Shown here piece after piece: positions 9,060 to 21,872 of a stretch of 64,000 nt of DNA. Source of the DNA: Cryptomeria japonica (Eukaryota; Streptophyta; Pinopsida; Cupressales; Cupressaceae); contig NC_081410.1 in assembly GCF_030272615.1 (NCBI RefSeq), positions 284,395,957 through 284,459,956 of the forward strand, in the 5' to 3' direction. Made by a program: the position numbers and the translations under genes. The notes under the pieces are model-generated. The model searched no databases. It was given only the letters and a program-made list of their open reading frames with translations, and was not told the origin of the DNA. Each line of letters opens with the position of its first letter. The first letter of the stretch is position 1.

Positions 9060-10839
9060 ATGAAAAAGTATCAAACTAGACATAGCAAGGATCCGGTTGA
9101 GAATATTGAGCTCCCACCATCACAAAGGTCACGGAAAACGAAAAAGACAGAAAAAAAATAACAAATTCAATAGTTGAGTTTCCAGAAAGTTCGTCAGTTG
9201 AAGTTTTTCTTGAAACTCTAGATTCTAATCTTCTATCTAATTCTTCTCCTCCACTTAATAATACTCAACCCAATTTTGCCACCCGTATAAATCCTCTTTT
9301 TGCAACTACTCCAATTCAACCATCTATTACCCAGAATCCACCAGTAAATTCCCTAGTATTTACAATGGTCGTACCAAGAGCACATGCTTTTGTACCCTTT
9401 AATGGAGGCAACCCTTTGAATTTAACCCAACATGATCCTATACTAGGGGCAACTCTAAAAATTCTTCCTATTTTCACTAGTGAAGACCACGTCACACCCA
9501 TTGAGCACATAAGAGATGTAGTATCTCTATGTGTAGTTCACCATATAACCCAAGAGAATGTAGCACTCAGGCTACTAGAAACATCATTCAAAGGCAAAGC
9601 ATTACAATGGTTCAGGGGTTTGTAAATTAATTTAGTTATTGATTGGGATGATTTGGGTGATAAGCTAACAAAGCAGTTTGTGGATAAATTTGATCACCTA
9701 TCATTGGTTGAGCAGATGACCACTATCAAGAGGGCACTACAAAAGAAGATGGCTGATTTTAATTACTGTTTTGAGTGAACCTGGAACATAATTCCTACAA
9801 CGATAAAACCCTCTCCAGAACATGCATTTTTATATTATTTGAGAGCTTTCAATAGAGATATTGTTTGATTCAATCTATGGGTAGGGTTACATTACCAACA
9901 ACTTATGATATATCTATTAGAGCAAAGAACATCCTTATACAAGCTAGTAAAATTGCCCCTAAGCATCCTATGCCTATTTTTCCTGATATATAGAGATTGA
10001 TGCCTTTACATGTACCCCCTATAGTTGCAATAAATATTGTTCCAGAACTAGGTTTTCAAAATTATGTTCAAAATAGTGTTGTAGTAGACTCGTCAAAGCA
10101 ATTACAGGTGTTACAAGAGATGTTTATAAATAATGTTGAAGCAACTCAACAAATCCAGTAGGCTATGCAAAATTTTGGCAATGAATTGGTCAACATCAAG
10201 AAAAAACAGAACCAAAATCAAAGGTATCAAGCCCCATATCAAGCTCCTCATCAACCCAATAGGCCTATCTACCAAGTTGGTGCTCAAAATCAAAGGAGGA
10301 ACTACAACAATAGGCAAAACCAGTAGGATAATCAAAATACTACTAGCAATTCTAAAGAAATATTTCCTACTCAAAACAATATGGCACAAGAGTGGTGTTT
10401 TCCTTGCCAACAACCCCATAATCAAGCATCATGTCAAAATGCAATGAATTCTCAATCGCAGGCTTTGATGGTTCAAAATAACATGTCTTATCAGGATGTA
10501 GGTACAAGTGAAGAAACATAAGGTCCTGAGGTGGCTATGATGAATTGGCAAGGTGAGGAATTTTGTGGAGTTAATCATCCGCAAGCACAAAATAGACCTT
10601 TTTCACCTGTTGTAGAAAATACAATGTCAAAGAAACGTGCTATTGAAATTGGACAACAAGATGCACATAATCAACAACAAACTATGAATAATGGACAACA
10701 ACAAAATAAATCCGAACAACAGCCAGATAAAGGAAAACAACAAGCTTCTACAACAAGCTGTTATTACACCTCCACCTATCCAAAATGTGTAGATTTTACC
10801 AAAAGGACAACCTACAGCACCTAAAGAATAGTAGAAAGT
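9060..10839 (+). pseudogene. E1 gag, interrupted
   Basis: From the ATG at 9,060 (MKKYQTRHSKDPVENIE) the reading continues, with frame changes and stops, through a retrotransposon gag domain: FVPFNGGNPLN, PIEHIRDVVSLC, KALQWFRGL, then DKLTKQFVDKFDHLS. It ends in a Gln/Asn-rich tail with a variant knuckle CFPCQQPHNQASC (CX2CX3HX4C). Several stops are TAG after or in place of CAG, for example 10,159-10,161 and 10,324-10,326 in the Gln-rich tail. Gag would form the particle and bind the RNA. The protein cannot be made from this copy. A further in-frame stretch (VPFDFHN) runs to the E3 insertion at 10,970. Confidence 0.85.
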
Positions 10840-10970
10840 TCAATCTCAGTCAAAACTAGGTCATCAAGAGCCCGTTGTTCCAAAAGTACAACATAAGGTT
10901 AGTGGTGTTCCATTTTTATCAACCAGAGTTGCATGATTAGTTATTGGTGTTCCATTTGATTTTCACAACC

Positions 10971-12414
10971 CTGGTTGATAAAAATGCGAGTTCTACAATC
11001 ATGGTGATGTGGTTATTGATTATTGATAAAGTTTGATTGATTAGATTGATAAGATTGAGATTCAGTCTAGTTTTAGGGAATGACACCTCTTGTATAAGAC
11101 AAAAATGATCAAAGTGTCTGGTTTCTAGAATGATATATCCTGTATAAGACATGATCAAAATGTCTGGTTTCAAGAAAGATACATCTTGTATAAGACATGA
11201 TAGAATCGATTAGATTGATTAAAAGAGTTGATAAGATTGATTAGATAAAGAACTGACAGTTTATTGATATCAAGTTGCAGAAAGATTCAGATATGCTAAT
11301 GTTGATTTTGTTGAGAGGATAGCATAAGATTTTTGCTAAGTCAAAAATATCTGGAGAGATATGAGTCATTATTTTGATTGTGTATACACTTGTGATGATA
11401 CCTTTGTGATTCCTGTGATAGATTTAACCTTGTATAAAAGGAGCATGTGAGATCCCATGCAAGAATGAAATGCAAGCTAAAATGCAAATGCAAATGCAAA
11501 GCTATGACCAGATCAGTCACTGGATTATTGTGTTTTTGTCATCATTGAACTTTTGAAATGTGGGAAGTGAGTGCAAACATCGATGGTATAATTGAACCAT
11601 GATGACCTAAGCACTTCTTTCCTAGATTTTGATATGGCAAGTTAGCACAAGCATCGAGGTATAATTGAACTGAGATGACATGAGTGTTGCTTGCATAAAA
11701 CATGTAGTATTAACTATTTTAATAAGAAAATCAGAAATGTCTTCGATGATACTCCAATGATCATGTCCTGAGACAAATTTGCACATATTAATGATTAATT
11801 TTTAGACAGCAAACAAGAAAAATATCACATTTCTTCCTTGTTCCTGTAGTCAAAGACATCCTCAAGTCACTCAAAAATCATGATAGTGAAAATCAATATA
11901 GAAAAGAAGTTGAAAAATCATGTTAAAATCATTATCCAAAAGATATCATCCATTGAAAAGTGTGTGATGTTCTTAGATTGACTTTGTGATAGTTTTATGG
12001 TTGATAATTTGAACTCGTGTTCAATGTTGAATATGTCTCACTTTTTGCATGTTAAAAGTTGTCTAACTGTTGTTCTACCTTTTTTATTAAGCTCAAAATG
12101 ATCAAGAAGATTGCCCCCAACTAAGTGCAGGATTGTGCCCCAAGCCTAGAAACAAAGTCATTATGATATACTCAATGATCCAAACCATGGCAAGAGATTA
12201 GCGGGGACGTCTTCATATGTACAAAGGCTTCATGATGGATAAGGATAGTGCTGAATGAATGCAATAGGAATGATGCATGAACTAAAAGATGGAAGACCTA
12301 GTGGACAGATAGAGCCTGTTTGCCAGGTTTTCACCATTTGTTTTTATTGCACTTTTTCTCATATTTGATTTTTTTTTGTTTTCACTGTTTTTTATTTTTT
12401 TCTGCTTTTTTCAG
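10971..12414. other. Non-coding low-coordinate end of E3, with repeats
   Basis: No gene is seen. A unit of about 46-50 bp (TGTATAAGACATGATCAAAA...TCTGGTTTC) is repeated about 2.5 times at 11,092-11,205. A second imperfect repeat of about 75 bp containing GGTATAATTGAAC lies at 11,572-11,700. A TATAAAAGG box on the plus strand is at about 11,434. An 18-bp inverted repeat with one mismatch (10,913-10,930 and 10,967-10,984, ATCAACCAG/CTGGTTGAT) straddles the E3 boundary. Purine-rich GTTGGGGGCAAT on the minus strand near 12,112 could be the polypurine tract. Confidence 0.55.
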
Positions 12415-13804
12415 ACATAAAACTTCTTTAGATGCATTCTATTGATGGGTTCTTTGAGTTGATCTTCGTCTTGTGTCGATAGCAGATATGCTCTTGATCC
12501 AAATACTATTGTGACCACAAACGGGCCTAACCAGTTTGGTTCAAATTTTCCTTTCTTTTCTTGATCTGTTTGGTTGCATGGATTTTCTTTTAGTACTAGT
12601 TACCCTACTTGAAAGACTCATGGTTTGACCCTATGATTATAACTCCAACACATTATTTGTTGATATACCTTTAAATGATCAAAGGCATTTTATCATCGTT
12701 CATGGATCAGTCTAACTCTTACAGTCTGGATACTCGTTGTTCTTCATCTGGGATGAGACCTTTTAATGATACTCATAGAGAAGGTATCTCTACTTCTATT
12801 GGCAGTATTGCTTTTGTTCCATAAATAAGAGAGAAAGGTGTGGCACCTTTTGGTGTGCGGATACTAGTACGGTAGGCCCATAGAGTAGGGTTTAATTGAA
12901 TATGCCAATCTTTTCCAGCATCATTCACTATCTTTTTGAGGATTTTCAGAATAGTTTTGTTTGATGCTTCTGCTTGCCCATTCCCTTGTGGATAGTAGGG
13001 TGTGGAGAATCTTTGTTGGATCTTGAATTTCTCATATAGCTCTTGTACATCTTGATTCTTGAATGGTCTCCCATTATCAGTGATAATGTTCATTGGTATT
13101 CTATAGCGACAGATGATGTAGTTCAAGATAAATGCAACAATTTGTTTTCCTATGATATTTATGAGAGATACTGCCTTAATACATTTTGTGAAATATTCTG
13201 TAGCTACAAGGATGAATTTGTGACCATTAGATGAAGAAGGATTTATCTTTCCTATGAGATCAAGACCCCATTGGCAGAAAGGCCAACATGTTGCCAAAGC
13301 ATGAAGTTCTTGTGCTAGAGCATGAATCAAATTCCCATGGATCTGACATTGTATGCATGCTATAGTTATTTGAAAAGAATCTCGTTCCATTGTCGACCAA
13401 TAATAGCCCAAGTGTATGAGTTTCTTCAGAAGGGTAAGACCACTTGAATGAGTGCCACAAATGTCATTATGAACTTCATGTAAGGCCTTCTCAGATTCTT
13501 CTTGTTTGAGACATCTTAGAAGAGTATCATCTAGACCTTGTTTAAAAAAGGTATCCATGATGAGAGTAAAATGGGAGGATTGGTGAATAAAGTTTCTCTT
13601 TTGGTTCTTCGATAAGTCAGGAGGTAGGGTGTTATCTTTCAGGTATGTGTAAGTTTGGCCATAGCATGATGAATCATGCCCCACAAGGTGACAGATAGTT
13701 TGGGAATCAAGACAATTATGAGCAGGGTAAAACAACTCTTCCACCAGGAATTCATAACATTGTTGATTTTCCTGTGTCTGAAGGAGAGAAGAAAGTGTAG
13801 CCAT
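12415..13804 (-). pseudogene. E3 integrase
   Basis: An open stretch of 343 residues (13,804-12,773) carries the HHCC zinc-binding domain (HNDICGTHSSG, GYYWSTM, CIQCQ) and the catalytic core: WGLDLIGKINPSS (first Asp), IITDNGRPFKNQD (second Asp) and GQAEASNK (Glu), then WAYRTSIRTPKGATPF and YGTKAILPIEVEIPS. A frame-disrupted C-terminus continues to about 12,415 (GKFEPNWLGPFVV, INRMHLKKFYV). The core is well kept. It would join element DNA to the chromosome. It follows the RNase H block separated by short frame breaks, as expected for one decayed polyprotein. Confidence 0.9.
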
Positions 13805-13861
13805 GGCATCTGCTTCTTTGTTGTCATTTCTTGAAATCTACTGAAAATTTATTTCTACAAA

Positions 13862-14317
13862 CTATTTCTTGATATCATCAACCATCTTTTTATAAGGCAT
13901 TAAATTTTTGTCCTTTATTTGATAGTCATTGTTGATTTTATTAATGACGAGTTGAGAGTCTCCAAAGACTTGTAGTTGTGTAATGTTCCATTCTATAGCC
14001 ATTTTGATACCTGTAACCAAAGCTTCATATTTTGTGGTGTTGTTAGTGCATGGAAAGCTTAATTTGTATGCTTTTAGGATTGTATGACCTTGTGGTGTGA
14101 TGAATAAAATGCCTGCTTCTGATCCATATTGTGTATATGAACCATCAAAGTATAATTGCCATGTTTTTGTGGTGACTGTTAGGATATCAACATCGGGAAA
14201 TTCAATCTGTAAAGGATGATCATCTTGAAGTGGTGCCTCTTCTAGTTGATCTACAATGACTTGTCCTTTAATAACTTTTCTATCAACAGACTCACTATCA
14301 AACTCACTTAGAATCAT
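13862..14317 (-). pseudogene. E3 archaeal-type RNase H
   Basis: This 151-residue open stretch has all positions expected of the extra RNase H of Tat elements: WQLYFDGSYTQYGSEAG (Asp), NTTKYEALVTGIKMA (Glu), FGDSQLVINKINNDY (Asp). The fourth acidic residue, in NKEADAMATL, lies just past a stop at the 13,861 side. Ile/Leu-rich strands between the motifs fit the fold. It lies between the degenerate Gypsy RNase H and integrase. It would remove genomic RNA after copying, replacing the activity lost upstream. Confidence 0.86.
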
Positions 14318-14329
14318 GATCCATTTTGC

Positions 14330-15530
14330 TAGTCATCCTGTTAATGTTGCCTTGCTCAGTAAATAATTTAGAGGATCAATTTTAGCTATTAACTTGATGG
14401 AGTGAGAAAGTAGATAATGTCATAATTTTTGAGAAGCAAAAACTATAACCAAGCATGCTTTTTTTGTTGGTGAATAATTGATCTTGTATCCTACTACTGT
14501 TCTGCTAATGTAGTAGATAATTCGTTCTTTTCCTTCATTATCCTATTGTGCAAGCAAAACTCCTAATGATGCTTCGGTAGTTGATACATAGAGTAACAAC
14601 AGTTTTCCTCAAATTGGTGACATTAGGATGGGTAGTTGTATGAGATATGCCTTGATCTTGTTGAATGCATCCTCGCATTGGTGGTCCCACTTGAAATGAA
14701 CACTTTTGTGTAATAGATGAGTAAATGGTTGACATTTATCTACTAGTTGTGCAACAAATCTTCTGTTTGACTGGAGTCTTCCTTGGAGTGATCTTAGTTG
14801 ACTGATATTCTTGAGAGATGCCATTTCCATGATTGCCTTAACCTTAGTTGGATCCACTTCGATATCTCTGGCTGAAACAATCTATCCCAATAGCTTTCCT
14901 GAAGTAACACAAAAGGTGCATTTTTTAGGGTTTAGTCGTAGCTTGTATTGTTCTAACCGATCAAAGATCTTTTCTAGTATCTCTATATGTTCTTCTTTGT
15001 TGTATGATTTAGCCAATATGTCATCCACATAGTCTTCCATGAATGTATGCATCATGTGATGAAATATAGTTGTCATAGCTCTCTGATGTGTAGCACCTAC
15101 GTTCTTTAATCCAAAAGGCATGACGTTCTAGCAGAAAGTACCCCATGGACATGTCTTTTCTTGTTCTTCAGGTGCTATTTTTCTCTAATTGTATCTGAAG
15201 AAACCATCCATTAAAGAAAACATGGAGTGTCCAACAGTTAAATCTACAATGATGTCGATGTTAGGAAAAGGAAAGTCATCCTTTGGGCATGCGTTATTAA
15301 GATCTCTAAAGTCTGTGCATATTCTGATGCTTTTATCTGGTTTTGAAATAGGAACAATGTTGGATACCCATTGAGGATAGGCTACAAGTCTGATGAATCC
15401 AACATCCAATAATTTTTAGTTCTGACTTGACTAGAAGGGCGATATGAGGATGCATTTTCCTTAACTTTTGTTTAACTAGTTTGGCTCCTGGACTAACATT
15501 TAAGTGATGCATAATAAGCTCTGGATCCAA
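14330..15530 (-). pseudogene. E3 reverse transcriptase and degenerate Gypsy RNase H
   Basis: RT motifs appear in broken frames: WVSNIVPISKPDKSIRICTD with FRDLNNACPKDDFP, the FSLMDGFFRYN region, MPFGLKNVGATHQRAM, the catalytic YVDDILAKS, then KLRLNPKKCTFCVTSGK and the connection LRSLQGRLQSNRRFVAQ. The following RNase H (YVSTTEASLGVLLAQ) has Val where the catalytic Asp is expected. Loss of this residue is what one expects when a second RNase H is present downstream. At least three frameshifts and several stops are present. Confidence 0.85.
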
Positions 15531-15797
15531 CCTTGGAATGTCTGCATAGGACCAAGTGAAATTAATTTATCATCATTTGAAGAATTCCACATATTGTTGC
15601 ATTTCTTGCTCAGATAGAGAAGTCATTGGATGAAGAATCTTTGGTTGCTCTATTGTGCCAATGTTAACTACCTTTGTTGGTTCGATCAAAATGGATGATC
15701 TTTCTTGATAGTGCTCAGGTAAAGTGTCAATTCTCCCATCTTCCAGTGCCTCAAGGAGGTTTTCACCATTAGATGCATCCTTTCTTTTTACTTTTTC

Positions 15798-16595
15798 CTA
15801 ATCTAATGTTGCCAAGAAATGGTTTTTAGCATTAGACTTGATATTCTTTTCATTATTTTCACTTTTGCAACAAATAGATTTGGCACCCACTTGACTGGAA
15901 GATGCATTGCTGAAATTCCTGGTGAAGGTTGTTACAGGTTCAATTGCATTAAGATATACAGATATGGCATGGTCATTCAGAAAGGTATCAATGGTGGTAT
16001 GTCCTTCATTTTCCCAATCAATAAGCTTGGGGTGGATTAGAGGTAAGGAGTCTTCAGGTTGGGATGTTTCAAGGGTTTCAAGGGTCATGATAGATGTATC
16101 AAAGTTTTCAATATGTATGTCAATGTCTAGAATGGTACTCTCATCAGAATGACCTCACATAAGAAACTCTTGATCATCCTTAGTTAAGTCCAAGTCAGCC
16201 GATTGTGATTCTAATTCAAGTGAACTAGTTCCTAACATTTGTCCTGCATACGTGTGAACTACATCGACTCCTACATCTCCTTCAAAGAAATTTTCTTCAG
16301 CTGATTCTTCAGAGTGATAGTAATCCCATTCCCATTCATTATAATCTATATCACTTGCAACTTGCAATCTACAGATTTGGTCATATAGCATTTCTTCTAC
16401 TTTTCTGACTATATCTTTACTTCTTTCATATTCAACTTCTTCAAGACTGAGATTGAGTTCTGTCAACTTTTCTATGAGCTCTCCTAGATTTATATTAGCT
16501 TCTTTCTTGTTTTGATTGAGATTTAATGCTGCTTGAGAGGTGCTTTTAGTTTGTTTCTCTTGTTGATTTGAAGCTTTCTTCTTTTCCCATTTCAT
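15798..16595 (-). pseudogene. E3 acidic linker between protease and RT
   Basis: Open stretches (16,595-16,155 and 16,088-15,798) encode a Lys/Gln-rich then strongly acidic segment (EYERSKDIVRKVEEML, DYNEWEWDYYHSEES). It has no known fold. Tat and Ogre elements commonly carry a poorly conserved linker here. I assign no function beyond that position. Confidence 0.55.
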
Positions 16596-16889
16596 GTTTG
16601 CTGGTGTTTGTTGCTTAGCTGATGTTTCTTCTCTTTCAATTTCTAGTTGTTCCTGTCTATTTTCATATTCCTCTTCTTGTTGACTAAAAGATGTGTCTTT
16701 TGGTAAAGTGACTTGTCCATACCCTAAGCCTATTTTGTCTATAGCCTATTGAGTATGAGGTTGGATAGGTTCTGAGATACCTTCTTTTCTTTTTCCTATA
16801 GGACCCGTTCCAGTGTATCCCATTTTTCTAAGAATGTTAAATCCATACTTTTTTGTAGGTATGCAGACATTGTTGATCTTTTGTTGAAA

Positions 16890-17620
16890 TTATTCATCCT
16901 TGTATAGCCATTGTAGCACATCTTTGTCTTTTGTTTCTTCTGATAAGGTTTTGGCACTAACAAATGCTCCATCAAATATCAGAAGATGTTTCAGAATTGG
17001 TTGTTGTTTAGAGTTTGATGGTTTTCCAAAGGATTTAGGAGAAAGTGGTAATTGTGATATTGAATATTCTTCATCCCCTCGATCTCTTAACTGCATTTGT
17101 TTTCCATACTTGACAAGATAGAGGCAAATGATTGTTCCTTGGATTGTGTGGTCAAAGATGATGCCTCCCTATTATGAGGAATAATGACTTCTTGAATTGG
17201 TTTGAGATTACTACAATATTGAAATGGATTTGAATCTGCTGAGATCGTGATTTCTTGCCCACTATAGGGAAAATTTAAGCATGGATGGTACGTTGATGGA
17301 ACAACTTGTATGGCATGTATCCAAGGTCTTCCCAAGAGTACGTTGTATGATAAATCTAAATCTAGAACTTGGCATGTTGTGTCTTTCTACAAAGGCACCA
17401 CTCTGATGGGTAACATCATAATTCCTTTAGAGGAACGTTCTTATTTATCATAGGCTTTAATGGTGATCTCTTTTCGGGGATCAACTACATCTTCTGAATA
17501 ACCTAGAGCATGGACAATACTCAAAGATAAGATGTTTAAGCCAGCTCCTCCATCTATTAGGACACATTTAACTCATGTCTTATGAATGATGACTTTGATA
17601 TGCAAGGGAGAGTTATGGGG
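16890..17620 (-). pseudogene. E3 aspartic protease
   Basis: On the minus strand the protease reads VLIDGGAGLNILS (active-site Asp in DGGAG, a Tat-type variant of DSGAS), [12 protein letters not shown]-like strand residues with a stop, then [18 protein letters not shown] and [21 protein letters not shown] is the second conserved protease motif. Stops and a frame change interrupt it. It would process gag-pol. Confidence 0.8.
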
Positions 17621-17742
17621 ATGTTGTAGGGACATGCCATCTTCTTTGTGAATGATAATCAGTGAGGGGTTGTTAGGTGTCCCACCATGGTTTGGAATTG
17701 ATCGATATCAAGATCTTTGGATACTGTTGTATCTACTAATGC

Positions 17743-19497
17743 TCATTCAATAATTTCTTTGAGTGCAGGTGAAAGCTTTAAAAGTTCTAAGATGGATATT
17801 TGTGTGGTTGTTGTCTGTAATTGCTTCACTAGACTGTATTGTTTTGCAATAGATGATGTGTTTATAGAAGGACCTAGAAAAACAACTTTGCCTTTGCTTC
17901 TTATGATAGCATGAGCTTGTTCTTGATTTTTCTTTTCTTTAACTACAATCACATTTACCACATTGTCATATGTATGAGTGTAGTTTACCTTACCTTTACC
18001 CTTACCGTTATTTGTTGTTGATGATTCACCTTTCTCATAGTTTGGAAGTGGAGTCTTAAAAGTTGTATGAGATTCATTTGTTGTATATCCATCCATAGTT
18101 ATTACTCCATTATCAATCAAATCTTGGATGACATGTTTCTACTTCTGACAACTATCTATGTGATGTCCTTTGTTTTGATGGAAATCACAATAATGGTTAT
18201 CATTCCACCAAGGTGGTTTTATTTGAGGTTCGTAGTTCCTTTCTTCTAGCAAAGTGATCAATTTGTTTGTGAGAAGTGTCTTTAATGCTGACCCAAGGGG
18301 TTCACCAATGTTTGTAAATTGTCTTCAAAAGAAATTTTTGATAGTTTCTTTTTGGTGATGGTTGTTTTGTTGAGCCGTTGCTGAGTGAGTGGATAAATTA
18401 AAGACCGGTTGCTTTGGTTTCACATTGTTGTTATCCACTATTCCATCATTGATGATATTTCAATTTCTATTCAAAAACTTTGGCTTATCATTGTGATTAT
18501 TGTTATTGGTGTTGTTATTAGGAGGATGAACTCCTTCTTTGTATATTTCCAACTCACCTTTATTTATCATGAATTCTTCCATTCTGATTCCATTATCAAT
18601 CATTTTTTTAAAACTTTGATTTCCTTGCATTTTTAAGTAATAACTCATTTGATCATTCAAGTTGTCGATGAATATGTCCATTTTTTTGTACTCTGGCATT
18701 GTACGAAGATACCGTGAAGCTAACCATCTCCATTGTTGTAAAAATATCATGAAAGGTTCTCCACTTTTTTTTTTGGCATTACATACGTCTAGCATTGTTA
18801 TTTCATGTTACATGTTGTAAGATTATTGTGAAACAAACTTATCCACCAACTCTGAGAATGATCTGATTCCAGGTGGAAGTTTGGAGAACCATTCCATAGC
18901 TAGTCCAGTTAAGCTTTTCAAAAATAATCTCATCAAGTAAGTATCCTCATGTGCAACCTCCATACTCATTATGAAAAATTCTCATATATGATCTTGAGGG
19001 TCAGTGCTTCCATCATATTTTTCATATCTAGGAGTTTTAAAACCTATAGGAAATGGTATCATGTTTAGGTTTTTGTCGAATGGATAAGGACAAATTACTT
19101 GAAGTGAGTATCGTCTAACATTTCCTCTTTGCATATCTTGAATTTGTGTTTATAGTGTTTGTAGTATTTGTGTGTGATTTGTTATAGGATTATCAACATG
19201 ATTTGTTCTTGCATAACCATGATTTTATATTCTAGGTGGATCTGGATCTCTTCTTGTTTCATCTCTAGTCTTTCTTGTATCTCCATTGGATTGAATGTTA
19301 TTCAGAATTTCTACTTCATCTCTTTTGGGTATGTAAGTTTCTTCATTGGTTCTGGTGTTACTAGAAATTCATGTGTCATTCATGTGGAGACCAAAAATAT
19401 CTTCATATTGTTCATTATTAGGGGGAGGGTCACTTTTATTTTGTGTCAATTTTTTCACATCAAAATCTTGGGGGAGTGTAGCGCCAGATTTTGCTAA
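17743..19497 (-). pseudogene. E3 gag
   Basis: Broken frames on the minus strand carry a Tat-type gag: a GEPFMIFLQQWRWLASRY segment (18,795-18,460), KMIDNGIRMEEFMINKGE, and a His/Cys motif YCDFHQNKGHHIDSC near 18,140-18,185. The 17,743-18,120 stretch ends in QISILELLKLSPALKEIIE, a conserved piece before the protease. The equivalent gag of E7 (46,732-46,487) has GEPFMVFLQRWR, so the two are related. Stops and frame changes are frequent. The N-terminal part toward 19,497 is recognisable only by position. Confidence 0.75.
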
Positions 19498-21851
19498 CAT
19501 TAGGAAATATTTTTATTTTTCTCCCTCCAATATTTTTTGCATAAATTTATCAAATTGAGGATCTTTTTTTATGTCTGAGATATTTTGTTATGTTATTTCT
19601 TCTTCAACTTGTATTTCATCTTCATGTTCCATGGTTATATTCTCTTCAGTTATTTCCAATATTTTGATATCTATCTCTGCGATTCTTCGTCTTTGATCTC
19701 TAGTTGGAACGGGCATACATGTGTGTTAGATATTGTGCTAGAATTTGATTGTCCAATATTTGTTTCGATAAGTGATCAATTGTCAATGTAAATGTGATAG
19801 CGCGATATGAAATGAAAAGATGGTTCAAGTGTTTAAAGGTTTGCAAGTTTTTCGATCTTTGGTTTTGGAGTGCAATGGTGATGATTTGATAAAAATCAAG
19901 TCCAGTAGGAACGATATATCCTACGATGTGGGACAAGATTATCCTAACCAAATGTTTTAGTTTTGTGACAAAGGATGGTAGATCCTAATGAGAAACTATG
20001 TTTGAGTGATCATTTTACCAAAGAGGGTGATAATGCACTTTGAGATGTTTAGATCTTGAACTTGTTGGGGGTGAGTACTTGAAAACCTTGAGGTGTTTAT
20101 GTTCTAAAGTCTGATTTTGATGGATGATAACTTGATCAAGTGAACAAAGGAGACAATCCAAGCACAGAATGACAGAGAACAAGCGTTTATGATTACGAGA
20201 AATTGATCAAGAAAAAATGAAAGATCCCAAAAATGCATGCAAGACACAACTCTGGACTGGTAGAAACAGAGACTCATACGACAGACTATACAACTCCAAA
20301 AAACAAAAGGTACAAGGCCATACGACAAACTAGGATTTTCATGTGAAAAACCAGAGCCTTGTACAATAGACTATACAACCCCAAATGACAAAATATACTA
20401 GGACATACGACAAACTAGAATTTTCATGTGCAAAAGAACAGGCTCGCATGAAAATTTTTTCTAATGCATACGATAAAATAGATTCCTCGTATGACAAAGA
20501 ATATTAAGCAATACGACAAATAACCAGTTTGCACAACAGACTTTTCTGAACCATATGACAAGGTAAAGGCCTCGTATGACAAATAACAGAACATAGGTAA
20601 ATGTGTCTGTTTGGTCAAATTTTGATCACTGAAGTCTGATGTTTTGCTTATGTTTTCCAGTTTTAGATATCCGATTTTTCAATTTAGGGATGAATACACA
20701 ACAAACATGCGATATGTTAAGTGACCTCAAGCATGCTAAACCCTAAGGAAGTTGGCTGAGGAGAGAAAACCTTTGCTTTCAAACTTAGGTACACACCCAA
20801 TAACTAATCAAAATACAGTCACTAAGTCACGCAATGGATTCTCAATGTCGTATTATCCGACTCCAAACACTAATGGGGGCATGATATGGCAAGTATCTTG
20901 GGAGAGTTACTATCTCTCTTGCACAAAGATTATCACCCTTTCAGAGGTGAATCAGGTAGCTTCTAATTTAAGCGGAAGTAGTAAGGGATATGTTCATTGT
21001 GTCAGGGTCTAATACTCAATTAAGAGGTCTCCTAGCCTTAAAAACCAAGGTTTACTATACCCGAAGGTATGAAGGAGAGCTATTTCTAAGCACTGTCATT
21101 GAATTGATTTTCATCAAATCACATTTATTTTATAGTGGGTAGGATTACTTGGCATTAGCCATTCCCACTTAGGTCATTCCCCTCTCACTGGCCTTAATGG
21201 CTAAGAGTTATTAGCTCCTCGGGAGGGCAGGCCTGCTAAAGAAATGCACTAATGAAAGTAAAATATGAGTCTAGCTTTCTGGTCACCTAATAAAGGTGAG
21301 AGCATACTTGGCTATCATCAAAAACACAAAATACATGATTGTTCATTACTTTAGTAAAAGATAAGTGTGCCTAGAAATATTTAAGAAATACACAAAGTTT
21401 TGTTCAATTCTTTTTAGGCAACCTGCAAAATAGATCCATTAGTAATCATGATATGTTTAGTTGAAATTGGTCTTTGGCTAGTGCATCTTCGATAATCATC
21501 CTACAAAACTAGTTAGGCTACCAAAAATCTCATAAACAAACCAGGGTTAGCATTAATAATGATTGGATTAAAGTGTAAACACCCTAAAATGTAGTCTATT
21601 TAAGAAAAACAGAAGCAGAAAGTCGTACGACATGCTTTACCAGCTTGTATGACAAAACTTTAGATCTCGTGTGAAAGCATAAATAGGCTCGTATGACATA
21701 GAAATGAGCTTATACGAGTAAAGAATGATTATCGTGCCATCTCACAAAGAAGTTTATATGAGCCAGCAAAGGAAATCGTACGATTTTCAGAACGAAACCC
21801 AGGTAGAGATGAATGTTGATGAAGCTTAAGAGGCCAAAAATGATAATTTTG
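19498..21851 (-). other. E3 long leader with two short-repeat blocks
   Basis: This untranslated stretch runs between the primer site and gag. Two blocks (about 20,272-20,600 and 21,622-21,790) are made of dispersed short repeats around TCGTATGACAAA. Between them is a stretch conserved with the E7 leader (about 21,150-21,315 against 48,990-49,160; both have GGTCATTCCCCTCTCACTG and GGTGAGAGCATACT). No gene is seen. Confidence 0.7.
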
Positions 21852-21869
21852 GCCCCATGGTGGGTGCCA
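21852..21869 (-). promoter_or_regulatory. E3 primer binding site (tRNA-Lys-like)
   Basis: The minus strand reads TGGCACCCACCATGGGGC three bases after the LTR end ...CATGACA. It differs from the plant tRNA-Lys-type site by two CpG-loss changes (GCGCC to GCACC, CCGTG to CCATG). It marks the 3' edge of the 5' LTR. Confidence 0.8.
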
Positions 21870-21872
21870 AAA

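Noticed and set aside
13043-13234. Plus-strand 63-residue open frame
   Set aside because: It lies opposite the well-supported E3 integrase core and has no motif.
20272-20600. Possible satellite or CRISPR array from regular CGTATGAC motifs
   Set aside because: Spacing is irregular, units are degenerate, and a homologous layout with different units exists in the related leader at 48,095-49,725.
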